Source: Paracentrotus lividus
Taxonomy: Eukaryota; Echinodermata; Echinoidea; Camarodonta; Echinidae
Length of the DNA: 64,000 nucleotides
Direction: 5' to 3'
Assembly: GCA_940671915.1 (NCBI GenBank)
Contig: CALNVZ010000174.1
Coordinates: forward strand, 75,686,544-75,750,543
In this document: positions 44,075 to 56,274 of the stretch, piece by piece
Layout of the letters: every line of letters starts with the position of its first letter
Position numbering within the stretch: the stretch's first letter is position 1
The notes under the pieces: model-generated
Databases searched by the model: none
What the model was told of the DNA's origin: nothing
The model's input: only the letters and a program-made list of their open reading frames with translations
Program-made: the position numbers and the translations under genes

Positions 44075-44154
44075 ATAGAACGATTAACCTGTATCGGACA
44101 GCTGCCAATTCGAGTAAAGATGCCGCACGTATTAGCACAGTCTTGAACCAATCG
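44075..44154 (+). CDS. candidate second exon of the type II membrane protein
   Basis: Preceded by TTAATTATATACAG and followed by the donor GTAAGA. Joined to the exon ending at 7734 (phase 1), it completes one codon and stays open for 26 more, ending in phase 0. The encoded peptide YRTINLYRTAANSSKDAARI and onward has two more sequons (NSS, NQS), as expected for the luminal stem of a Golgi enzyme. The 80-nt length is normal for an internal exon. Pairing with 7593-7734 rests on phase and topology only. No later exon was recognised. Confidence 0.5.
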
Positions 44155-44987
44155 GTAAGATATTAACACAAGATCTTCTAAAGTGAAATTTGAGTTTTGA
44201 AGACGATATGAGGAGTTCCACTCGAAAAAAAAGGTGGAACAAATTCATGTACTTGAAGATATCACTGATTTCTAATTTACCACTTTCCAATGATATTTTA
44301 TTTATTTATCAAAACATATGGGTAAATATTTATATTGTAAGGCGACTAACCAAAAGATAACGAAATGGCCGATTTTTAATTTTTTTGACCCGGATGTAAA
44401 TCCCTCGTTATAAGTAAACGGAAGCGTTATATCCCGCATAAAATATTTTTGAAATGGATATCGTGTCATCGTTCTAAGTTTTACAATTTAACCGATTAGT
44501 GTTTGTACATGCGCCCCGCCCCCACGAAAAAAAACAAACGAACAAACAAACAAAAAAAAAATAATAATAAAACAAACAACACCCAAAAAAGTTGATATGA
44601 CACAATCCTGGATAAGCAGACCCATCCCCTTTTTTTTTCCATAAAAGTTCTTTAAAAATAAAGGTTTTAAAAATAAACTAAATAAAGGGGAATTATCCGT
44701 TCAGAGATATTTGCCTTATGGAATAAAGAGAAACCAAAGAAAGGTATCAGTATTTTTTTTTTTTTTTATTCAAGCAATGAATAAAAGAGAGAGAGACAGA
44801 GATAAATTGTTTAAAGTAGAATTAAGAAGACGATCCCAAATAATGAGATATTTACACTAATAGCATCCTTACGACCCTAACTTAACTCTGAGAAACGTTT
44901 CATTCCCCAAAAATAAGTTTAGAATAGTAAATTTAAACGATTTATCCCTAACCCTGGTTTCCGTCATCGCTCCGGCGATGCGTACTG
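44155..44987. other. AT-rich non-coding (probable intron)
   Basis: Poly-A/T runs and A-rich CAAACAAA tracts near 44530. No coding signal. Confidence 0.5.
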
Positions 44988-46128
44988 AGACTAGTGTTCT
45001 AGTAGGGTGACGTCACGGCCGGGTATTACGGCGATCAAGAAAGTAAATAAAGCTGGCAGCGCAGTTGATTGTGCGTATACACGACAATTATGAATGAATT
45101 TACTTTCGTGTCAGAACTTTTATTTCATCGTTATGATATTGTGTGAATGATTAAAAAAAAAATGATAATAAAGAAATGTCATATAGTCAATGATATGTCT
45201 CTACAGTGTTACAATATTCTCATTTGTAGCGTTTTAAGTCGATTTTCCTGCCTTGTCTTCGGGGGTTCGTGACACCGCGGATCAACGTCAAAAGTGAATG
45301 TGTATCATATCAGTGCATCAGTTGGTTTTCATGTGCGGGAAAAACTGGTGAAATCGAAAAGGTTAGAAGTAGATATCTGGCCGTACTTATTCTCCAGTAT
45401 ATGTAACTGCCCTCAAAATGATGCAATAGATCTAAAAATTAATTTCAAGATAAATAATACGACATTTGAGCGAGATATTCTCACCGGTCAAACACGTAGC
45501 GGCCGACGCTAATCGTGCTATTCATCCCGTTGTAAAATATTCATCCGCGAGTGATGCGGCGCTTGAAGAAGAAGAAGAAGAAAAAACACGTCGCCAGCGG
45601 AATTGGTCTGCGCTGGCCGCCGGTGCGGCTGGCGTAGCTATACCTGAGTAGCCGATCGATCTTTCGCTTCATTTTGCTTACATGACGTCTGTATATAGCT
45701 TATAAGTTTCAACTAGCCTGAATACAGAAATCACTCGGTAGGCCAAGAAATATATGTGAGTAGATTCTAGATTATGTAGTGTTGTGTGTGTGTTTGGCTG
45801 GCTGGATCTACTTTACAACAGAGAACTCGATCGTACTCTTGTTATAGAAAAAAAGAAAAACAAGGGAAAATATTGATTAATAACCCATTGTTGGCAATCT
45901 AATTTCACAATTTAAGACTTGAAACCCGTTATTAATACTTTTTTCTATGTAGGGAAAGTAAAGATTTGTACATATGATTCGTGATTTTATTATATAGCCT
46001 CCTTCGAAAAACATTGGTAAAATCATCTCTCTATATCTGCACATCATTGTATTTACATCCGGGCACTCGAATATACCCAACACCCGGCCGTGACGTCACC
46101 CTCAGCGTGTACTTCTGTATACTAGTCT
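44988..46128. mobile_element. 1.14-kb TIR element with CRE palindrome in its ends
   Basis: AGGGTGACGTCACGGCCGGG (45004) has an exact 21-base inverted copy ending at 46102. AGACTAGT/ACTAGTCT lies further out at 44988 and 46121. Each TIR contains TGACGTCA, the palindromic cAMP-response element. The interior (45290-45650) is unusually GC-rich and partly open, but the frames are short and unrecognised. Target duplication not resolved. Confidence 0.7.
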
Positions 46129-46494
46129 AATCGGGGCCTGGGAGCAGCCTATTTCATAGACTTTCAAACCCGAATATCGAGAAGTCAGGGGAGTTTTATG
46201 ATATGCTATCTGTTTGAACATCTTATAAAAACTATATAATGGGTGTAGAACCCAAATTTATGGAAATTCATGCCCTTCTTATATCAACTTTAAATTTGAA
46301 ATCACATATAATATGGAGATCATCCATTTGGCAACGCCATTATGATATGTAATGAAATGCAGGAAGAACTTTTGCATAGTGCAAATTTTTTTTTTTTCCT
46401 CCATTTTAAAAATAGAATAAAGAATTGCTTCATGTGGTGGCATGTAAATATTTAAAAAACATCACAAACATATACACAATATATTATAAATAAA
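46129..46494. other. AT-rich non-coding stretch
   Basis: Nothing recognisable. Confidence 0.5.
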
Positions 46495-46800
46495 CACAAC
46501 ACAAAAAGTAAGTTCTCCCTATTCAAATATCAATAATCTTTAAACCAGGAGGAATTGAAAAAAAAAAATTTTGTCATATTTCCATGTAGGTAATTTTATT
46601 GGCTATCATGTGATTGATTTTTTAGGAAGAATCGTCTTGTCATGCTTCAGTGAGGGGGGTTGGCGATTATTGTTTTTCTTCACAATAAAAATTAGAGCAA
46701 TAGTTATTGAGTCATAAAAAGATAAAAAAATTGATTGTGTGTCATTTTGTAATTTCATGCAAAATAGGCAAATGAGCTTAGGAGGCCCATGTTACCAGCA
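46495..46800 (-). mobile_element. CACTGAAGCATGA-box repeat, partial copy 3
   Basis: Inverted relative to the copies at 40150 and 53060; shares CCTCCTGGTTT-AAGATTATTGAT, the CATGCTTCAGTGAG box and the CAAATGAGCTTA phrase. Confidence 0.65.
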
Positions 46801-46893
46801 TGTACCCTATAGGGATAATGGAAACTTAAGAACAATAAAAAACAATAATATATATATACAGTTTATTCACTTGTCTCGCGATGTTTGTACTTA

Positions 46894-46926
46894 ACGTTTC
46901 GGATGCCACTGCTATCCTTTATCAAG
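46894..46926 (-). ncRNA. hammerhead-like core motif c (degenerate)
   Basis: Minus strand TTGATAA, GGAT/ATCC stem, GAAAC. Two core positions differ from the CTGANGA consensus. Confidence 0.2.
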
Positions 46927-47039
46927 TGCAAAATGAGGAGATAATCTAAAAAAATTGCTTCATATCAATTCTACTCTATGTAAAATGTAAAGTTAACGTA
47001 TAACAATGTGCGGCATTAAATCGTAATTAAACAAGGCGC

Positions 47040-47890
47040 GTCCATTATCTAAGAGGTCAGACGCAACAAAGTGACGTTGGAAATGCGGCTGAGAAGCGCA
47101 GAATTCTATACAGTTGGCTGCAATAATAAATTAGCTCACAAAAACTCGCGTAAGAATACTTCCCTCCAGTTGAATGGTATTGTCCGTTCGGTTGAGATGA
47201 AAGAAATTGATGAACTTTTATCATGTTGTTAGTTAATAGATTCTCCAGACCAGATGGAGGAAATACACATTTGGGCAAGCTTATAACATTATTGTGCTGA
47301 AGTTGTAATCAGAATATGCCATTCATATAAATTGATGCTTAAAACAATGACATAGATTGTGAACTTGTCACAAGTCTTGTGAAGACGCCGTTCACATGTT
47401 TCTATGCGATATGTCGAGGAAAGAACCTCTTATGATTATGTTTAAAGTGACAGGACTTTTTTAAATCAATTAAAATGAATGTACCATCTCCGGAAAGCTG
47501 ATAATTCAAGCTTTTAATTGCCCTGTAAACAATAAGCTATAATAGTAAAATGCAGCATCGAGGATCAAAACTATGCAGCGCATGAGCTATTTTTGAGAGT
47601 AAAATATACCATATTGTACAGGAATTTGATCTGATTAAGCTTTCGAATTGACACAAGTGACATGACATTTTTTTCCCTTTGCAATAAGTTATTCCTATTT
47701 TTGAAAAATTCAGACTCATAGCGTACTTATTCAAGTTGTACATTTCTTTGAAAAGGTAGTTGTTCGCCACAATAAAGAAAAATAAAGTGAAAAACTGTCC
47801 AAAAACAAAAAAAAAAAGTCAATGGGCACGTTCGCTTTGAGTAGAATGGTAGCGCCCTCTATCTCTTTAGTTTACAACTAGAATTGATAT
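47040..47890 (-). repeat. ~0.9-kb repeat, inverted copy 2
   Basis: Minus-strand counterpart of 37200-38110; alignable throughout with many substitutions, ending at AGTTTACAACTAGAATTGAT. Confidence 0.75.
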
Positions 47891-48056
47891 GTTATTGAGA
47901 AAATGCAGACGTCGTTTAAACGTGTGTATTTAAGATCTATTGTATTCTTAAGGTAAAGTCACTGAACTATATAAATGTAAAGAAAAAAGAATAGATTAAA
48001 TGCGGACTTTGGTGACGGCTTGACAAAATAGGCTGAATCATCGGAGAAGGGGCCCT

Positions 48057-48227
48057 TCAAGGTGAGAGAGGGGTTGCCGTTGCCGTCGGTGGGGGCGCTG
48101 TTACACTCACATTGTTAGAGCGGGCTCTCCGGTCATGTAGACGAATTGTGCGCATCCAGGCGTTAGGGTATATCGATGAAGTAGTTATAAAAAACAAGTT
48201 TGTAAATACATGAACATTTTGATTCAT
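48057..48227 (-). other. short GC-rich open frame with splice-donor-like GTGAGT
   Basis: The minus strand encodes IYPNAWMRTIRLHDRRARSN, then meets AATGTGAGTG, a possible splice donor. No acceptor was found and the product is unknown. May be chance. Confidence 0.15.
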
Positions 48228-48320
48228 CCAGTAAACTTGACAATATTATTAAGTTATAAATCTATTACTGGAATTGATGAAAAAAAAATTGCAAATAGGA
48301 ACTTACAATTCTTCGATTTT

Positions 48321-48354
48321 GCAACGTTTCACCAGCTGCTGCTGGCTTCATCAG
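48321..48354 (-). ncRNA. hammerhead-like core motif d
   Basis: Minus strand CTGATGA, a 6-bp GCCAGC/GCTGGT stem with AGCA loop, then GAAACG. One extra base before the stem, as in the others. Confidence 0.35.
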
Positions 48355-49785
48355 GCGAATGATATTTTGTGTTTGTGGCTGTGAGTGTGTGGGTATGTGT
48401 TTTGTTATCTCGAGCTTTAGAAGATAAACAAGAATAAGAAAATGGGAAATGTTAATTTTTCTCTGATTAGTCATTTATATAAATAAATTTAAAAAAAGAA
48501 TAATAAAAAATGCGACGAAAAATCAAATCTTGGGGGGAAGGGAATTGGCAGCAATTTTGAAAATTTTAACTTAAATTTTGGGGTAGAGGCGTCTCACCCT
48601 TGATTCGCTTCTGAGTTAATCCAAGACTTTCAATTTTGAATAACACTTTGAACATTCTTTGACCACGTGCATATTGACTCTTGTCATTTCTACCTTCAAA
48701 CTTCTGATATCTTTTAAAAACCTTTTAGATTTTTTAATGTATTTTGTCATACTTTTTATTCTCAATATCAATGTTATGTAATTCCTAACACATCGCTGTC
48801 TTTTGATAGCTGTGTTCCCTTCTTCGTATGCATAATTGTGTTGCCTCTTTTGTATTTGATTTGCTATCTTGTATTGAATCGCATAATTGCTGACCATTGG
48901 AAATAATTTTTAGTGGTATCATTTGTCCCATGCCCCTATCTGACATTTTCAACAGAGCAATGCATCTTAGCTGTTGTAGGATTATATGGTCGATTCCAGC
49001 AAAAAGTGTACACGGATTTTTTTGATCATGTTCAGGCCAATAAAAAAAAAATAAATAAAAAAATAGGGGAACCTCAATTCCGGGTTTATGTATTAGCACC
49101 GGTGAACTTATTCGTGTCGCATTTAAATTGAATTTTTTTTTCTGGGGGGGGGGGCGATTCTTCTTTTCTTTTTTCTATGGGGGCGCACATTTCATTTTTT
49201 TTTTTATTACTATAGGTTTTCCCGTTCAATTTCATCTTTAATTCACTCAATTTCACATTGGGGTCAAACAATTTAACACAAGTTGCGATCGCGCTACCCC
49301 ATCCTCAATCAGATTCATTTTTATCCACTCAAATTCCCTACATTTGCAAGCAATTCTACAAAGCATTCGTGCGAATCACATTAGGTGTATACAATGTCAG
49401 GTATGTGCACATATTTTAATTTACAGCTGGCTTCTACATAATTTGTCTTCCTTCGTTCAAACAAATTCATGAATAGGCAATCGACTTGTAAATAAGTGCA
49501 TACAATTTGAAATTTTAGTGATACTTCAGTAAAAGCTTATGATGGTATCTCACTTGTCATGAGACGGATTTGAGTCTAGTTTGAGTCTAGTTTGGGACAG
49601 TTTTGATACAGTTTTTTAAATAGTTGTGGAGACGTCTCGGAGATGTACCCCGAGTCTCCGCGCCGTTTCATGAGAAATGATGAAATGTTTGAAACTATGA
49701 TTTTTTTTTCCGTCGCGACGGAAACAAAATTCAGGGGCGTCGAGTCGAAAAGACGTCTCCGCGAAATATGACTCAAACTAGACTC
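48355..49785. other. AT-rich non-coding stretch
   Basis: Contains a G run at about 49145. 49565-49785 is bounded by inverted GAGTCTAGTTTGAGTC and GACTCAAACTAGACTC, likely TIRs of a ~220-bp MITE (49569-49783). No gene. Confidence 0.5.
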
Positions 49786-51320
49786 ATATGAGCAGTCTCA
49801 GAGACTTGAGGGATCTTTTGAGAAAGAATAAAAGAACCCAACGGATCAGAGAGTAGCTGAGCTGAGCAAAAGAAAGCGATGAACCACGACAATTGCTAAA
49901 TTGTAGTCTTCGGATACAGTTGAGATCAAAAAGACAGATCAGAAAGTTAGGATGGATGGTAAATATACCTCCTAGGACCAACACCTTCCTTGCACCAATA
50001 AAGTGCTTCCAGACCTAGAGTGGTAGGGTGTCTATAAGACTCCCTCCTACTCTGAACTAAAAACTGAGCGGTTACGCTCATCAGAGAAGCTCGACGATCG
50101 AGCTCTCTCCATGAAAGTGGTAAAGCAACAGTTTAGTATTCCCATTAGGGGCTGAGAACATTCAGATCCGGACTCTACGGAAACCACATCAGACGTTCCA
50201 AGAGGTCTGGAAACCACCCACCAGATCTCTCTTAATTCTCCTGTGAACCTGAGGAATCAGCAGGAACGGAGAGTTCTCCCCACTTTCTCCACTGGATTGC
50301 GAAGGCATTCAGAGCAAATTCCTCCGATTCTTGAACCCATGAACAGAACAAGAGGGAGGTACTATTGAGCAACCGCGTGTACAAAGTCGATACCAAAATT
50401 CCTAATTAGCTGTTTGAACACAACCAGACAGAGAGTCGACTCCGAGGTAGACACTTTCTCCTGGAGAGGTAGTCCACTAAGAGATAATTTTGACCCGGGA
50501 TGTGTGAAGCTATAGAAAAATGTCTTCCGAGCCTCATCATTGTACGGTTTGATGGCACGTTCCGTCAGCAACATTGAATTAGTGCATTTCCTGTTTGGTT
50601 TAAGCGGCCACCGATGTACTGTCCGTCAGAAAAGGACCAAAGTAGCATCCAGGCGGTGACGAACATACGATGAGACTCGAACATGGCGCACGACCGCAGT
50701 CGCTTAAAATCACTGTCTGATGACATAACCCCACCCCAACATAGAACCGCCACGTCCATGGGGACAGTTCTGGAAGTTAGGGAATCTGTTAGGTTCCATT
50801 AGATAAGAAAGCAGCTACAAAGTCAAAGAAGAAGCAGACATTTGATCCAACTAGACAGAGGGATCATGTGTGGTGCAAAAGCTCATACTCTCGGCTTGTA
50901 AAAACCCCCAAAAACGGAGTTGGAAAAAGCGACAATCGTGCAAGACATCGACTAACTGGAACCCTGTTGTGATCGAAGCCAACGTTTAGCTCCTGCATCA
51001 TGAACTTCTTAGGGACCGTCCATGCTGCTTAGTCATTTCTAGTTGATGATTAAACGTCCAACTTGGCGTCTAGATGAGATACGAGTGGGGATGATCTCGG
51101 ACTTCTCCGCCACTGACCAGGAATCCTCCGGAATCCTGTGTGGTGTGAGGAAGCTGGAGATGGAGAGAAACAGAGTCCGGACTCCGCAACAAACATCTAA
51201 TCATTAGATTCTTCTACTTTAGCAACGTCATGAAGGTCAAAAACCAAGAGGCGAACCACCGACGATCCCCCCTCTGTCTGTCTGTATTCTTTCTATCCAT
51301 CTTCTCCCTCCTCTCACTCT
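49786..51320. other. unexplained ~1.5-kb GC-richer segment
   Basis: Roughly balanced base composition against AT-rich flanks, no frame longer than about 75 codons, no internal repeat and no terminal repeat that I can see. GAGAC/CTCC words are frequent. It could be an LTR, an untranslated exon, or a decayed gene. Confidence 0.4.
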
Positions 51321-51506
51321 AATCTACTATTATACTTGATCATTGATTATAGTGTTTTCGTTTAATAGATGGCAATGCGTACTGTTAATCACTATTCCAG
51401 AAAGTTGACCTTAGAATGAACCAGTATGATGATATGGTTAGTAAAATGAAGAGATAGTGTAACGGATATTGCTCCTGCACATCCCAAACCAAGATATTCA
51501 GCTTTT

Positions 51507-52100
51507 CAAGGTCTTATATTCACAGTCTTACTAATAAAAAATATAATAATTCCCTATATTTGACCTTTATTGACCTTTATCACAAAAATGACATCGAGTC
51601 ATAAAAGCAACATTTGCAATGGATTCTGCGCATGCAGTAACCCTATTGCATGTTTTAAACTTCAACTACTGATCTATAGTTCAACAGTTAAGTTTCATCA
51701 TATAGCATGGCGGCCATTTTGAATTTATGTTAATTATTGCAAATTGCTCAAAGTTGTCCATTTGGCAACCAAGCTAAAATTATTTAGAACCACAAGACAT
51801 GTCGCCTGCTCTTATCTACATGAAATTAGCCCTTCAAAGCCTTATATTCTCAGCATAATCAAAAATAAAATGAATTTTCCTATATTTGACCTTTATTTGA
51901 CCTTTAGCTCGTAAAATTGACATCGAATCATACAAACAACATTTGCAATGGATTCTGTGCATAAAGTAACCCCTAAATGCATGTTTTATACTTCAAAATG
52001 CGATCTATGTTCAAAAGTTAAGTTTCACACATATAGCATGCGGCCATTTTGAATTTATGCTAATTAATGCAAATTGCTCAAGGTTGCCCGGTTGGCAAGC
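51507..52100. repeat. tandem duplication, ~328-bp period
   Basis: Two copies share CTATATTTGACCTTTATT, AACATTTGCAATGGATTCTG, TTAAGTTTCA-CATATAGCATG and GGCCATTTTGAATTTATG. Confidence 0.9.
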
Positions 52101-52224
52101 CACAATGCATAAATGTTGTAATATCAATAGAATCACAAATCAGCAAAAAAACTTCATTGGAAACAACTTTTCTAGGTTCACTACACAAGGTATAGGAGCT
52201 TCAAATGGACTAATGACAATCATA

Positions 52225-52520
52225 TTCATGATGATACAGATGAAGGTGATGGTCATGATGGTGATGGCAGTGATGAAGATAATGATTTGTTATCTTAGAG
52301 GAGGATGGGGATTAGTATGAAGTTGGTAGGGGTTGGTAGATTTGCTGGTGATGATGATTATGATGATGATGATGATGATGGCGATGGTGATGCAGGGGGG
52401 TGGGATTATGCACGATCATAATGAAGATGACGAGGATAATTGTAAGGGTGGTGAACAGCACCACCACCGCCATCATTATCATTAATATCATTGCCATTCG
52501 TTCTCATTATACCATGATTT
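52225..52520. repeat. GAT/GGT-rich simple repeats
   Basis: GATGAT tract at about 52350-52392, with flanking degenerate GATGGTGATG units. Confidence 0.85.
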
Positions 52521-52599
52521 AAGTTAAAGTCAAGTTCTAAAATAAACTTCTTTTTTTTTCTCTCTAATCTGTCCAAAGTAACATTGGCAAAATTGATTT

Positions 52600-54004
52600 T
52601 TGGGGCCATGGTTCAGTGACTTTTCGAATACGTAATTTGAATAAAGATCATGTGAGTTAGAGACCAGTTTTTTTTATATTTAAGTGTTTTATTCATTAAA
52701 AACAAATCCAAGTACAGGTCATCAAAAACATCGTATCAACAATTACAAAAAAAAGTTTCAACAACAATAATAATAAAAATAATAAACTGATAGAAACAAT
52801 AAAGAAAAAAAAAAGGAGGAACTTAAATAAGAAGAAGACTATTTATGGAAATGTGTACATCGGATATAATAGATACAGTACCAAGCACAAAGAGACCAGT
52901 TGAAGCTATATGCAAAGTTTCAAAAAATAATTCACAATCAAATGGACAAAAACTGACAATTAAAATATGCCAAATTTCACTTTTGTTAAACTTTTGTTAA
53001 ACCTCTGTACATAAAGTCAATGGAGGAGGAAATCAATACCTGACAAATGTGAAATTCGGCCAATTTCATTGATGATTATTGTTAATTCTACTGTGAGTTA
53101 TGTCACGAAACTTGGCACACAGCTTCAACTGATCTCTAGCTAACATGATCTTGATTCAAATTACATTTTCGAAAAGTCATTGAACCATGACGAAGCCCCA
53201 AACTTTCTTCTCATTTTCATGATTTTCTTGTATCTTGTACCCACTGAGGCGTGAAACATTGGGATTTTTGTGAAAATAAAATCAAAAGTACTCCCCAAAA
53301 AGAATTGTTATATTCAGTCAAAGTAAGAATTGAATTTTAGTCCATATGTGAGAAAAGGGCTTTTCCAGTCTCACGTGCTCACTGAAGCATGAATATGTAA
53401 ATAAATGCCACAGGATCATTGACATGTGCCCCAAAAATATAAATACAACCCAAAAAATGTTACTGAGATGCTTTCTAGTGCATACAATTACTGTAATGCA
53501 TTTTCGTAATTCTAAAATGGCCTATTTTTTGGTTGTTTGATGGGTTCATTCAACCGTGAATGAATGGATATTGGTTGTATACACTTTCAAAACAAGAATT
53601 CCCTCATATTTGATCAATTATACCATGGCAAAGAAGTAAAAATCGCAGTTTTGGCAATTTTTACTGCATGCTTACTCAACCGTAAAATTTGACGCAAATT
53701 TCGTTTCCGTATATTGGGAAACACGTTTTTCGTACATTCTGGCGTGTAAAATGTTTAAAATCTAAAAATGGGTTCGTTATCATTGAATCAAAGTTGCCAT
53801 TTGAGGCTTGCGAACTTCAAAAAATGACATTTTTGCATTCAACCATTACTCACTGAAGCATGACTTGATGATTTTTCCGAAAATTCGCTCCCATTGTGGC
53901 TAATTAAATTCCCTACATGGAAATATAATTAGATTTTTTAAATTCCCCCTGGTTCAAAAATTATTGATATCAGAAATAGGGGGAACTTTCTTTTTGTGTT
54001 GTGT
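52600..54004. mobile_element. CACTGAAGCATGA-box repeat, copy 2, with inverted duplication
   Basis: 53060-54004 aligns with 40150-41216. 52605-53060 is an inverted copy of its own first part (GTTCAGTGACTTTTCGAATA against GAAAAGTCATTGAACC), so the left side forms a fold-back. Confidence 0.7.
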
Positions 54005-54145
54005 TTAGTTTGCAACCCCCAGAAGTTGGCCATTGTCGTCATTTTATTTTTATTTTGGGGCCCCTTTTTGTTTACGCGACCCACCAAGGCACCCTCAGTT
54101 CTACTCCAAGTAAACACGTCTGAGGTGTAGAGTTGTTATTGTTCT

Positions 54146-54782
54146 TTAACTCCTTACGTGTTACCCTGCCCAAACCCCTCTGCCGCACTGGTAATCCGTA
54201 CATTGCCAGGCCTATACCCCCCCCCCCCCCCCCCCCCTGCCAAGTTTTTTTTCCCCTTGTACTTAAAGATGACAGTAAATACTTTCTCATAACTTTTTGA
54301 AAAGTACGGTCGACTACAATGTTGTACTTAAAATATGTGGCATTCTTATTTGTCTCTACAGTCACACCAAATTCTGTTTTTAAAAATAAGAGGGCAATTA
54401 TCTAATCTTACATTGTTCCAAGGCACGATTTTGTTTTTTATTGTGTGCGATTGTTTATGCACTAGGTCCTATCAATATGTTGACTAACACATGAAATTAC
54501 TCAAAACAAGTTTAATTTAAACTGTATAAAAAGAATATTGGCCAATTAAAAGCCGGATGTGGCCGCAGCAGAATAAAGCGGATTAACCTGTGAGTGTGCA
54601 GTGCGCAGAACAATAGAATCGGCGTAATCAATCAACGTTATTCCGAATGTGCGCAATCATGCACGAAGCAGGGGAGGGTAGGAGACAAAGCATGGATTAA
54701 GCAGTCAATAGTAGGGTAGCAAACATGAGTATGGCACCGAACAGTAGGCTACGTATCATGCATCCGGCACGTAAAGAGTTAA
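54146..54782. mobile_element. 629-bp TTAA-flanked element (piggyBac-like, non-autonomous)
   Basis: The element is 54150-54778, ends CTCCTTACGTG and inverted CACGTAAAGAG, with TTAA on both sides. Copy 1 of the fold-back element has the uninterrupted site TTCTTTAGGTTAAAT at about 32840. The element contains a C run and no gene. Confidence 0.8.
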
Positions 54783-55005
54783 GTTAAATCTAATTATATG
54801 GTTACAGACTTGACTCGTTTGTCTAGGGGAGGGGTCAAAGTTTATTTTGGTTTGGGTTCAACATTGATTTTAACCATTTTTACACCATGAAAATGTATAT
54901 CTTCCCTAATTTTTATAGTAAAATATTAGCAAAACATAAAAATCATAGTATATCAAAATATCATCAACAGTTACCATTTAAAATCTTGCCATCAAGGCTA
55001 AAACA

Positions 55006-56274
55006 TCATGCTTGATTAGCACACACTGGTGTGGCTCTCCACAGGAATCTTACTTATTAGCTATTTTGCATTGTTTTAATACATAGCTGATATCTGTATT
55101 TGGTGTCATTATCTTAAGCAAGTTGCATGGATATTGCTAGACCCTTTTCAGGGTATTTATGCTTGTTTTAACCCTATCAAGACCAAAGGGGGGGGGGGCA
55201 CAATGTGCCCCCCCCTACCAAACTTTTATACGTCACTTCTATACGCTTGGATCTTTTTCCACCAAACTTGGTGACTTTTCCTAAAATTTATTCACGAACA
55301 TTTTGATACATATTTTGCAGGGGTGTGATGTTCCGTGTTGCCATGGAAACCACAAATTGGTAACCATGTTTCTCCATTTTTTGATAATTTTCGATATCCA
55401 TTGTTTTAAACAATATTATGAATGTTTCTTTATTCAAATTGATTTGGAATAACATTCTAAACTGAATACGACTCTTCTCCTATTGTTTTTATTACATTTA
55501 ATGTGCAAAATGGCGCCAAAACAATAGATATAAAAGAAAATATTGAAATATTAATTTTTTCACATTTCTAATCTTTTGAATTAGTCTATCCCTTAAAATT
55601 CACAGAATATGATTATTTTTTATTGTATTATCACTTTGGATACCTAAACAGTGAAAATTAGTACAAAAACTATTAAAATTATATTATTTTACTTAATTAC
55701 CTGAAGCGCCCTCTAGTGGCAAAATTGCATTTGTCTAATTTCAGAGAATAAAGCGCCCCCATTTGGCAACTTTGGACATTTTAAATAGATGAATAAACAA
55801 TGAATGAATCATAAAACATATTTGAACCAATCTCAATCATCAAACTGTGATTTTAGAGGGTCAAAATGATTTAATTCGAATTCTGTGCATTTCTCTCTGT
55901 ATTTCTTTATTTAATTGTAAATAGCGCCCCCATATGGTGACCTTGAGAAATTTTTGTTGTACCTAGTTATAAAGCTTGAGTTGCTCTATCGTCATGCCAA
56001 ATATTAAAGTGATCGATCAAATAATAAAACAATTATGGAGGGGGGGGCACAATGTGCCCCCCCCCCCTTGGGCCTATGAACCATCAAAATACCTTGGTCT
56101 TGATAGGGTTAAGGTATCTGTAATTGATTACAATTTTGGCAGCATTACCTAACTTAGCAAAGGCAAGAAGCCATGGCTGCCTGTACATTGTAAGTATTGT
56201 GTACTGTGTACTTCAATACATGTTACATGTACATAAGCCTTTGTATGTGTTAAGTATATTCACTGAACCTGAAC
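55006..56274 (+). mobile_element. 5' untranslated region of the L2-type LINE, with nested MITE
   Basis: Lies between the break in the fold-back element and the first LINE coding region. Contains the TTAA-flanked MITE. No promoter motif was recognised. Confidence 0.55.
55172..56108. mobile_element. piggyBac-like MITE, copy 2
   Basis: 937 bp, CCCTATCAAGACCAAAGG and inverted CCCTATCAAGACCAAGG, with perfect TTAA at 55168-55171 and 56109-56112. Two GGCACAATGTGCC boxes sit in G/C runs near the ends. Non-coding. Confidence 0.9.
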
